A stretch of DNA of 64,000 nucleotides from contig CAVRTA010000005.1 of NCBI GenBank assembly GCA_963724135.1, forward strand, positions 496,001 through 560,000, written 5' to 3'. Shown one piece after another: positions 57,243-64,000 of the stretch (position 1 is the first letter of the stretch; the number at the start of each line of letters is the position of its first letter). The stretch comes from DATLGB01 sp963724135 (GTDB lineage: Bacteria > Actinomycetota > Thermoleophilia > Solirubrobacterales > Solirubrobacteraceae). A program made the position numbers and the translations under genes. The notes beneath the pieces were generated by a model. That model worked only from the letters and a program-made list of their open reading frames with translations, ran no database searches and was not told where the DNA came from.

Positions 57243-60164
57243 ATGGATCTGATGGCCCCGTTGCAGCGGGTCGGTGCGGCGGCGCAGAACGCGCTCGAGA
57301 TCGCGCGCTTCGGCGGCCTGGACACCGGCGAGGAGCCGTCCCCGTTCGAGATCGTCGATCACCAGCGCGTCTACCGCCTGCGCCGCTACTTCCCCGACGA
57401 GGCCAAGCGACCCGCACGCCCTCCCATCGTCCTCGTGCCGCCGATGATGCTCGACGCCGACGTCTACGACGTCTCGCCGTCATCGACCGCCGTCGGCGTC
57501 CTGCACGAGAACGGCATCGATCCGTGGGTGGTCGACTTCGGCGAGCCGTCGCAGCAGGAGGGTGGCCTCGAGCGCAACCTCGCCGACCACGTCCTCGCCG
57601 TGTCGGAGATCGTCGACAAGGTCCGCGACGTCACCGGCCAGGACGTCCACCTCGGCGGCTACAGCCAGGGCGGCATGTTCTGCTACCAGACGGCCGCGTA
57701 CCGGCGCTCGAAGCACATCAAGTCGATCATCGCGTTCGGCTCGCCGGCCGACACGCGCGCCGCGATGCCCTTCGGGCTGCCGGATGCGTTCGCCGCCGGG
57801 GCGGCCGGCGCGCTCGCGGAGACGCTCAGCCGGTTCGCCATCCCGGCCTGGGTGAGCCGCACCGGCTTCCGCCTGCTCGACCCCATGAAGTCGCTGCGCA
57901 GCCGCGTCGAGTTCCTGATGCAGCTGCACGATCGCGAGGCGCTGCTCCCGCGCGAGCGCCAGCGGCAGTTCCTGGAGGCCAACGGCTGGGTGGCATGGCC
58001 CGGCCCCGCGCTCGCCGACTTCCTCAGGCAGTTCATCGCCCACAACCGCATGCTCCAGGGCGGCTTCGTGATCGACGAGCGCCTCGTAACCCTCGCCGAC
58101 ATCACGTGCCCGATCCTGATCTTCGTCGGCGAGGTCGACGAGATCGCGCCGCCGCCCTCGGTCAGGGCGATCACGCGCGCCGCGCCGCGGGCGGACATAT
58201 ACGAGGCGACCCTGCGCGCCGGCCACTTCGGGCTCGTGGTCGGCTCGACCGCGCGCAAGGCCACGTGGCCGGTCGTCGCCGAGTGGCTGCACCACCACGA
58301 CGGCAGCGGCGACCTGCCCGAGCCGGTCCAGCCGCTCGAGGACGGCAGTGCACCCGCGCCGGCGGACTCCAACGGTGGGATCGGCCTCGAGCTCGCCCTC
58401 GAGGGCGCGGCCGGCGTCGTGCGCGCGGCGACGCAATCGGCCTCGACCACTGCGCGCGGAATGCGCGAGTTCACCCGCGAGGCCGCCTCCGCCCTCCCCC
58501 GCCTCGCGCGCCTCGGTCAGATGCAGGGCGGCACCCGTATCTCGCTCGCGCTGCTGCTCGACGAGCAGGCCCGCCGGCAGCCCGACAGCGTGTTCTTTTT
58601 GTTCGAGGACCGGGCCCACACGCACGGCGCCGGCAAGGAGCGCATCGACAACGTCGTCGCCGGTCTCCTGCACGTCGGCGTGCGCCAGGGCGACCACGTC
58701 GGCGTGCTGATGTCGACGCGCCCGTCCGCGCTGGTGCTCGTCGCCGCGCTGAACCGCCTCGGCGCCGTCTGCGTGCTGATGCGGCCCGACGGCGACGTCC
58801 CCCGCGAGGCCCGCCTCGGCCACGTCACGCGCATCGTTGCCGATCCCGAGCACGCCGAGGACGCCCGCTACGCGGGGGTGGACGTGCTGGTGCTCGGCGG
58901 CGGCGGCGAGCAGCGCGACCTCGGCGCCGAGGTGCTCGACATGGAGCGCATCGACCCCGACCGCGTCGAGCCGCCCGCCTGGTACCGGCCCAACCCCGGC
59001 CGGGCTCGCGATCTCGCCTTCGTGCTGTTCACGGGCTCGGGCACCGGCACGCGCACGAACCACATCACCAACGGCCGCTGGTCGCTGAGTGCGTTCGGCA
59101 CCGCCTCCTCGGGCGCGCTGAGCGAGGCCGACACCGTCTACGCGGTCACCCCCATCCACCACTCGAGCGCGCTGCTGATGACCCTGGGCGGAGCGATCGC
59201 CTCCGGCGCCCGGGTCGCGCTGAGCCGCGGCTACGACCCGGACACCTTCTGGGAGGAGGTGCGCCGCTACGGCGTCACGATCGCCTCCTACACGTGGACG
59301 ATGCTGCGCGAGCTCGTCGACGCGCCGCCGAACCCGTCCGAGCGCCACCACCCGTTGCGGCTTTTGATGGGCTCGGGCATGCCGGTCGGCCTGTGGCAGC
59401 GTGTGCAGCGCCGCTTCGCGCCCGCGCGCGTGGTCGAGTTCTACGCCAGCGCCGAGGGCGAGGCCGTGCTCGTCAACCTGACCGGCGCCAAGCCCGGCTG
59501 CATCGGCCGGCCGCTGCCCGGCGCCGCCGAGGTCCGGATCGGCGCGTGGAACGAGGAGGACGACCGGCTACAGCTCGGCCGCGACGGCTTCGCGCTCGAG
59601 GTGCCCCAGGGTCAGGTCGGGATGCTGCTGGCGCGCACGCAGCCCGGGATCCGCTCCAACCGCGACGACGCCCTGCGCTCGGTGTTCCGCCGCGACGACG
59701 CCTGGATCTCGACCGGCGACCTGTGCCGGCAGGACGCCGACGGCGACTTCTGGCTCGTCGACCGGGTCGACGCCCTCGTCCGCGCCGAACACGGCCGCGT
59801 GTCGCCGTCGATCGTCCGCGACGCGCTGGCGCTGATGGACGCCGTCGACCTCGCCGCCGCGTACGGGCTGCCGGTGGCCGGCCGCGACCACGAGATCCTC
59901 GTCGCCGCGATCAGCTTGCGCCCGGGCGCCGAGATCAAGCCGGCTGACGTCACCCGCGCGCTCGCCGAGGTGGAACCCGACCGCCGTCCCGACATCGTCA
60001 TGGTGGTCGACGAGATCCCCGTCACCTCCTGGTATCGCCCCGACGTGCGCGCGCTGCGCGAGCAGGGGATCCCGCCGCCCGGCGGCGAGCGGCTCGTGCT
60101 CGCTCGCTCCGGCGAGCAGTACCGCACGCTCACGCAGGCTGCCTACCGGCGGCTGGCCGCCTAG
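57243..60164 (+). CDS. PhaC-like hydrolase fused to an AMP-ligase-like domain
   Basis: 973 residues. The N-terminal part (about 1-370) is a PhaC/PhaZ-like alpha/beta hydrolase with L-G-G-Y-S-Q-G-G-M-F at about 151, where Ser replaces the Cys of true PHA synthases, and a G-H-F-G-L end. A linker leads to an acyl-CoA-synthetase-like domain (about 450-960). Its phosphate loop, F-T-G-S-G-T-G-T-R-T-N, departs from the usual T-S-G-T-T-G-x-P-K. Later Y-A-S-A-E-G-E and S-T-G-D-L are recognisable. Mycobacteria have similar long fusions. Probably cytosolic fatty-acid activation; the product is unknown. Confidence 0.8.
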   Translation: MDLMAPLQRVGAAAQNALEIARFGGLDTGEEPSPFEIVDHQRVYRLRRYFPDEAKRPARPPIVLVPPMMLDADVYDVSPSSTAVGVLHENGIDPWVVDFGEPSQQEGGLERNLADHVLAVSEIVDKVRDVTGQDVHLGGYSQGGMFCYQTAAYRRSKHIKSIIAFGSPADTRAAMPFGLPDAFAAGAAGALAETLSRFAIPAWVSRTGFRLLDPMKSLRSRVEFLMQLHDREALLPRERQRQFLEANGWVAWPGPALADFLRQFIAHNRMLQGGFVIDERLVTLADITCPILIFVGEVDEIAPPPSVRAITRAAPRADIYEATLRAGHFGLVVGSTARKATWPVVAEWLHHHDGSGDLPEPVQPLEDGSAPAPADSNGGIGLELALEGAAGVVRAATQSASTTARGMREFTREAASALPRLARLGQMQGGTRISLALLLDEQARRQPDSVFFLFEDRAHTHGAGKERIDNVVAGLLHVGVRQGDHVGVLMSTRPSALVLVAALNRLGAVCVLMRPDGDVPREARLGHVTRIVADPEHAEDARYAGVDVLVLGGGGEQRDLGAEVLDMERIDPDRVEPPAWYRPNPGRARDLAFVLFTGSGTGTRTNHITNGRWSLSAFGTASSGALSEADTVYAVTPIHHSSALLMTLGGAIASGARVALSRGYDPDTFWEEVRRYGVTIASYTWTMLRELVDAPPNPSERHHPLRLLMGSGMPVGLWQRVQRRFAPARVVEFYASAEGEAVLVNLTGAKPGCIGRPLPGAAEVRIGAWNEEDDRLQLGRDGFALEVPQGQVGMLLARTQPGIRSNRDDALRSVFRRDDAWISTGDLCRQDADGDFWLVDRVDALVRAEHGRVSPSIVRDALALMDAVDLAAAYGLPVAGRDHEILVAAISLRPGAEIKPADVTRALAEVEPDRRPDIVMVVDEIPVTSWYRPDVRALREQGIPPPGGERLVLARSGEQYRTLTQAAYRRLAA

Positions 60165-60170
60165 CCGCGG

Positions 60171-62219
60171 CTACGAGCAGGCGCGGTAGGAGCGCGTGCT
60201 GCGGCGCAGCCGGCCGCTGTGGGTGCGCGCCGTGACGACGACCCGCACCCGGGCGCTCGAGCGGACGCTGACGCTGACGACGCGGCGCAGCCGCTTGCCG
60301 CGAACGGTCCGAACGCGCTTGCCGTTGACGCGCACGCGCGCGACCCGCAGCGTGCGCGCGGCCCGCAGCCGGAAGCTCAGCCGCGCCGCCCGCCTGCGGC
60401 AGGACAGCCGCCGAGGCAGCAGCGCCGCGCGGGGCACGCGGCGGCTCACCGGCGCGGTGCCGAACGGCGTGTAGCCGTTGAGCGCCGCGCCCACGGGCCC
60501 GGTCTGCTCCCCGAGCACGGGGATCGTCAACACGGCGGGCTGCTGCGGATCGGTGAGGATCGAGACCGGCCCGGCGCCGAGGCCGCCCCGGTAGGTCGCC
60601 GCGCTCGTGGACAGCGTCAACCGCAGCGAGTGGCCCTTGGCGTAGCGGTGCACCAGGCCCGGAAGCTCGATCGTCACCGGCTTGGTCGCGTCCGCGACGC
60701 GCGCCGCCGAGACCTGCGCTCGGTGCAGCGTCGCGGTCCCGTCCGGCGCGACGTCGTAGAGCTTCGCGAACAGCAGGAGGTGCTGCGCGGGGTCGGCGGA
60801 CGCGCCGAACGTGGGCGCGTCGACGCGCACGGTCACCGTCGGGATGCCGACGACATCGAGGTGGTCGGCCAAGGGCGCAGTCGTGTAGGAGACGCTCGTC
60901 CCCTCGGGGTCGCTGCCGTCCTGGAGCGCGACCGCGCCGCCGCCCTGCGAGGTCGGCGCCGCCGCCTCGACCATCTGCGCCGCACCCGTCTGCACCTTGG
61001 CCTTGTCGCTCACGAGCACGTCGGCGCCGGACAGGTAGAAGGCGCGATCGCTGCCGGCCGGGTAGCCGGGCGCGACACCCACGGCGTGCGCTGCGTCCTT
61101 GCCCTGCTCGTACTTGATCCAATCGGTGAAGAACGCGAAGTCGAGCGCCGGCGGGCGACCCTTGCGCATGAGGTGGTAGCGGAACCAGTTGAGGGCGGCG
61201 CGGGACTCGTAGGAGCCCTCGAGCTCGCTCGCCGACCACTCGGACTTGCCGATCCCGCCGCCCGAGTGCCCCGAGGAGCGCCACAGCATCTTGACCGGCA
61301 CCCCCTGCTCCCTGAGCGCGTCGTAGGTCGCCACCGCCTCCTGGAGGTTGAAGAGGTTGTCGGACTGCCCCTGGATCAGGAACGTCGGGATGCGGATCGC
61401 CTGCATGTACGTGGCGACCGACGCGTTGCGCGTCAGCGCCAGACCGCCCTCGTCGAGGTAGCCGCGGGCCGAGCCCTGCACGAGCGAGCTGCACACGCCG
61501 TCGGCGAAGTTCGGGCACGTCCCGACGTGGCTGGGATCGGCGAGCGCCGCCGCGAGCCCCTGCCCCGTCCCGAGCCCGAAGAACAGCACCGGCCAGTCGA
61601 TCTTGACCACGCCGGGCTCGCCGTAGGTCACGCCGCGCGTGAAGTCGGTGTTGTTCGGCGACAGCGAGTAGGACAGGTCGTTCCAGGTGATCTGCGGGAC
61701 GATCGTGTCGAGCCGCAGGTCGACCGCGGCGACCGCGAACTGGATCTGGCCGCCATAGGAGCCGCCGATCATCCCGACGCGCGGGTCGCCGGGGCCGTCC
61801 TTGACGACGTAGTTGATCCGTGTCCCGTCCTCGGCCGCCTTGGTGCCGCCGAGGAACGACAGCAGCTGCGACCCCGCGGCCCCGTCGTGCTCACGGTCGT
61901 CGAGCGTGATCTTGCAGCCCGAGCCGCCGAAGCCCAGGCCCGAGTAGGCGAGGAAGACGAAGCCGCGGTGCGCGAACCCCGGTCCCAGGGCGCCGAAGTC
62001 GTTCTTGGAGCCGCCGAAGCCGTTGGTGGCCATGATCGCGGGCGCCGGATGGGCGTCGTCGACGCCTGCGGGCGTGTAGAGGTCGGCCACGACCGTGCAC
62101 TCCTGATCGCGGTCGGGACCGACCGTCACCTTGAAGGTGAGCGACTTCTTGGTGACGTCCGCGTCCGCGGGCGCCGCGACGAGCAGCAGTGCTGCGAGCG
62201 CCGCGAGGAGCGTCCTCAT
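60171..62219 (-). CDS. Secreted CocE/NonD-type X-prolyl dipeptidyl-peptidase-like hydrolase
   Basis: 682 residues. The signal peptide R-T-L-L-A-A-L-A-A-L-L-L-V-A-A-P-A-D-A is followed by the hydrolase domain with G-F-G-G-S-K, the elbow G-G-S-Y-G-G-Q (about 183), and a catalytic Asp near Q-G-Q-S-D-N-L-F. The C-terminal jelly-roll (about 430-580) has V-T-V-R-V-D-A-P-T and is typical of the CocE/PepX C-domain. An Arg-rich beta tail ends in R-A-C-S. The role is esterase or dipeptidyl-peptidase outside the cell. It overlaps the amidase gene by 4 nt. Confidence 0.85.
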   Translation of the reverse strand: MRTLLAALAALLLVAAPADADVTKKSLTFKVTVGPDRDQECTVVADLYTPAGVDDAHPAPAIMATNGFGGSKNDFGALGPGFAHRGFVFLAYSGLGFGGSGCKITLDDREHDGAAGSQLLSFLGGTKAAEDGTRINYVVKDGPGDPRVGMIGGSYGGQIQFAVAAVDLRLDTIVPQITWNDLSYSLSPNNTDFTRGVTYGEPGVVKIDWPVLFFGLGTGQGLAAALADPSHVGTCPNFADGVCSSLVQGSARGYLDEGGLALTRNASVATYMQAIRIPTFLIQGQSDNLFNLQEAVATYDALREQGVPVKMLWRSSGHSGGGIGKSEWSASELEGSYESRAALNWFRYHLMRKGRPPALDFAFFTDWIKYEQGKDAAHAVGVAPGYPAGSDRAFYLSGADVLVSDKAKVQTGAAQMVEAAAPTSQGGGAVALQDGSDPEGTSVSYTTAPLADHLDVVGIPTVTVRVDAPTFGASADPAQHLLLFAKLYDVAPDGTATLHRAQVSAARVADATKPVTIELPGLVHRYAKGHSLRLTLSTSAATYRGGLGAGPVSILTDPQQPAVLTIPVLGEQTGPVGAALNGYTPFGTAPVSRRVPRAALLPRRLSCRRRAARLSFRLRAARTLRVARVRVNGKRVRTVRGKRLRRVVSVSVRSSARVRVVVTARTHSGRLRRSTRSYRACS

Positions 62220-63604
62220 ACCACCGAGGATAGGTGCATCGGCCACTTCTCGTGCCACCTCTCCACCGCCTCGAGCTGGGCGGCGAGGGCGATCAGCCGC
62301 GGCTCGGAGTTGGCGGGACCGAGCAGCTGCGCTCCCACCGGCAGGCCGTCGACGAACCCCGCCGGGACGCTGACCCCCGGCCAGCCGAGCACGTTCCACG
62401 GCCAGGCGTACGGTGCGGCACCGACCATCACCTTGTCGGTCCCCCAGTCGCCGAGCCCCTCGGCGGCACCGATGGGCAGGGGCGGCTGGGCGGTCGTCGG
62501 CGCGAGCACGACGTCGACGTCGTCGAAGATCGCGCCGACCCGACGCTGCAGCAACGGCTCGATCGCGCGCGAGGCGCCCAGCAGCGGGCGCAGCAGCGCA
62601 CCGGTACGGGCGTTGGCCCGCGTGCGCCGGTCGAGCTGCGACCGGTCGGGCACGCGCGCAACCCAGTCGCGCACCCCGCCCGTCGAGCGCGGCATGAACG
62701 GGGCCCCGATCAGCCCGTAGCGCGGCTCGGCCCGCACCACCGCGTGACCGAGCGACTCGAGCACTCCCGCGATGCGCTCGACCGCCGCCCGGATCTCCGG
62801 GTGCAGACGCCACGGCGCGCCGCTGAACGCCGCCCGCAGCGACAGCCCGATCCGCAACCGGCTTGGATCCGCCGCGCGCGCGAACTCGGCGTACGGCCGC
62901 TGCGGGGCCGGCGGCTTGTGGCGGTCGCCGGGGTGGTTGCCACGCGCGGCGTCGAGCGTCAGCGCCGCGTCGAGCACCGTGCGCGCCAGCGGGCCGATGC
63001 ACGTGAGGCCGTTGAAGGCCTCCGGGTCCGGCCAGGTCGAGATCCGCCCCCGCTGCGGCTTGATGCCGACCAGGTGCGTCCAGGACGCGGGGATGCGGAC
63101 GGAGCCGGCGCCGTCGGACCCCAGCGCGACGGGGACGAGCCCGGCCGCGACCGCCGCCGCCGCCCCGCCCGACGAGCCGCCCGGGGAGTGGTCGTGGTTC
63201 CACGGGTTGCGCGTGAGCCCGAACGCGGGCCCCTCCGTCCACGGCCACTGACCGAGCTCGGGCGTCGTCGTCTTGCCGACGATCACGGCGCCCGCGGCCT
63301 TCAGCCGGCGCACCGCCTCGGCGTCCTCGCTGCAGCGCTCGAACTCGCCGGAGCAGCCGAACGCCGTCGTCTCCCCCGCCAGGTCGACGTCGTCCTTGAT
63401 CGCGACCGGGATCCCGAGCAGCGGCCCGTCCTCCCCGGCGTCGCGGCGCCGGTCGGCCTCCGCCGCGTCGCGAAGGGCCGCGTCGGCGCACGCGACCCGG
63501 AAGGCACACAGCGTGTCCTCGGCGGCGGCGATGCGCTCGAGCGCCTGCTCGGCGAGCTCGACGGCGCTCGCGCCGGTGGCGTGGAGGGCCTCGATCTCGC
63601 TCAT
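62216..63604 (-). CDS. Amidase (amidase signature family)
   Basis: 462 residues. The amidase signature is complete: Lys in I-P-V-A-I-K-D-D-V, the Ser of S-P-G-G-S-S-G-G-A-A-A-A, and the second Ser in G-S-D-G-A-G-S-V-R-I-P-A. GatA and free amidases share these; no gatB or gatC is nearby and the C-terminus looks like a free amidase. It probably hydrolyses a small amide. It is co-directional with, and overlaps, the CocE-like gene. Confidence 0.88.
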   Translation of the reverse strand: MSEIEALHATGASAVELAEQALERIAAAEDTLCAFRVACADAALRDAAEADRRRDAGEDGPLLGIPVAIKDDVDLAGETTAFGCSGEFERCSEDAEAVRRLKAAGAVIVGKTTTPELGQWPWTEGPAFGLTRNPWNHDHSPGGSSGGAAAAVAAGLVPVALGSDGAGSVRIPASWTHLVGIKPQRGRISTWPDPEAFNGLTCIGPLARTVLDAALTLDAARGNHPGDRHKPPAPQRPYAEFARAADPSRLRIGLSLRAAFSGAPWRLHPEIRAAVERIAGVLESLGHAVVRAEPRYGLIGAPFMPRSTGGVRDWVARVPDRSQLDRRTRANARTGALLRPLLGASRAIEPLLQRRVGAIFDDVDVVLAPTTAQPPLPIGAAEGLGDWGTDKVMVGAAPYAWPWNVLGWPGVSVPAGFVDGLPVGAQLLGPANSEPRLIALAAQLEAVERWHEKWPMHLSSVV

Positions 63605-64000
63605 CGCGGTTCCGCCAGCTGTGTCGGCCGCGCACGGCCGCGCAGTGTCTGCTCGCCGTAGATCTCCCAGTTCGCGGCCTCTGCCCCAGCCCGCTCGACC
63701 GCAGCGCCCGAAGCCAGCAGACGGCCCTCCCGCTCTTTGGCGAGCTCGGTCAGCCGCGCGGCCTCGTTCACCGGATCTCCGATCACGGTGTACTCATAGC
63801 GGTCGGCGGTCCCGACGTTCCCCGCCACCACCGTCCCGGCGGACACGCCGATCGCGGCCTCGAGGTCGCCGTCGGACAGGCGTGCGCACATCTCGCGCGC
63901 GGCCGCGAGCGCGCTTCCCGCCGGGTCCTCGGTCTCCAGCGGCGCGCCGAAGACGCACAGCGCCGCATCGCCCTCGAACTTGTTGACCAGTCCGCCGTGC
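63601..64000 (-). CDS. Class III adenylate/guanylate cyclase, C-terminal part (runs off window)
   Basis: The visible 132 codons read G-G-L-V-N-K-F-E-G-D-A-A-L-C-V-F-G-A-P, which contains a metal-binding Asp of class III cyclases. Then V-S-A-G-T-V-V-A-G-N-V-G, Y-E-Y-T-V-I-G-D-P-V-N-E-A-A-R-L follows, with the N-x-x-x-R transition-state motif. The N-terminus lies beyond the right edge, so attached domains are unknown. The stop overlaps the amidase start. Confidence 0.85.
   Translation of the reverse strand, partial: HGGLVNKFEGDAALCVFGAPLETEDPAGSALAAAREMCARLSDGDLEAAIGVSAGTVVAGNVGTADRYEYTVIGDPVNEAARLTELAKEREGRLLASGAAVERAGAEAANWEIYGEQTLRGRARPTQLAEPR

Noticed and set aside
1..64000. CRISPR array or complete insertion sequence
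   Set aside because: No regularly spaced repeats and no transposase gene were seen in either strand.

Overview
This 64 kb window is very GC-rich chromosomal DNA packed with genes on both strands. The gene set points to Actinomycetota, most likely class Thermoleophilia (Solirubrobacterales-like). The pointers are a KRKRRTKHRGN-type small membrane protein beside hisS, a choice-of-anchor P-like secreted protein, an AbiEi/DUF559 fusion, a PhaC-like/AMP-ligase fusion, many secreted proteins and several TTG or GTG starts. The placement is an inference from protein families, not from a marker gene. No prophage, plasmid backbone, CRISPR array or complete insertion sequence was seen.

Layout. 1-2.1 kb: minus-strand run of glutamate formimidoyltransferase, a small membrane protein, an MBL-fold hydrolase and the start of hisS. 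2.2-3.4 kb: secreted TolB-like propeller ending in a palindrome. 3.4-4.9 kb: tRNA-Met, a DUF6933 gene and gene scraps. 4.9-6.8 kb: ice-binding-like DUF3494 protein overlapping an L,D-transpeptidase. 7-16.3 kb: secreted or surface proteins, a Crp/Fnr regulator, an M28 peptidase and two neutral-ceramidase-like proteins. 16.4-25.4 kb: nadE, a small metalloprotease, a BNR protein, PhzF, an alpha/beta hydrolase, an SDR and two SRPBCC proteins. 25.4-30.1 kb: methyltransferase, YbdK-like ligase, haem-oxygenase-like enzyme, CDGSH protein and a FAD/Rieske oxidoreductase. 30.1-34.4 kb: a MITE-like element, HAD, DUF1360, CsbD, patatin and a GH-like lipoprotein. 34.4-40.3 kb: polar amino-acid ABC operon, PhoD and a second L,D-transpeptidase. 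40.4-45.6 kb: formate dehydrogenase operon. 45.6-51.2 kb: nuclease-like protein, GNAT, REC-EAL protein, AzlCD and a PLP decarboxylase. 51.2-56.2 kb: AbiEi/DUF559, a two-subunit acyl-CoA carboxylase and a peroxiredoxin. 56.2-64 kb: esterase, PhaC/AMP-ligase fusion, CocE-like hydrolase, amidase and the end of an adenylate cyclase.

The most notable result is two probable selenoproteins. The formate dehydrogenase alpha chain has an in-frame TGA exactly where FdhF/FdnG enzymes carry selenocysteine. It is followed by a hairpin whose GGTCT loop and 18-nt spacing match the E. coli fdhF SECIS. A short peroxiredoxin-like gene has an in-frame TGA giving a U-N-I-C active site and its own downstream hairpin. 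selA, selB, selC and selD are not in the window and must lie elsewhere if these reads are right.

Other non-coding structure: three copies of a covarying hairpin family (157, 1312 and 28217), two copies of a REP-like palindrome (3348 and 49765), a 280-bp element with 33-bp terminal inverted repeats (30112-30391), an A/T-rich palindrome inserted in the phzF frame (21246-21310), and a cloverleaf-like leader (19568-19649). Six genes carry apparent single-base frameshifts. Their number suggests assembly or sequencing indels rather than widespread pseudogenes, but this cannot be decided from one sequence.
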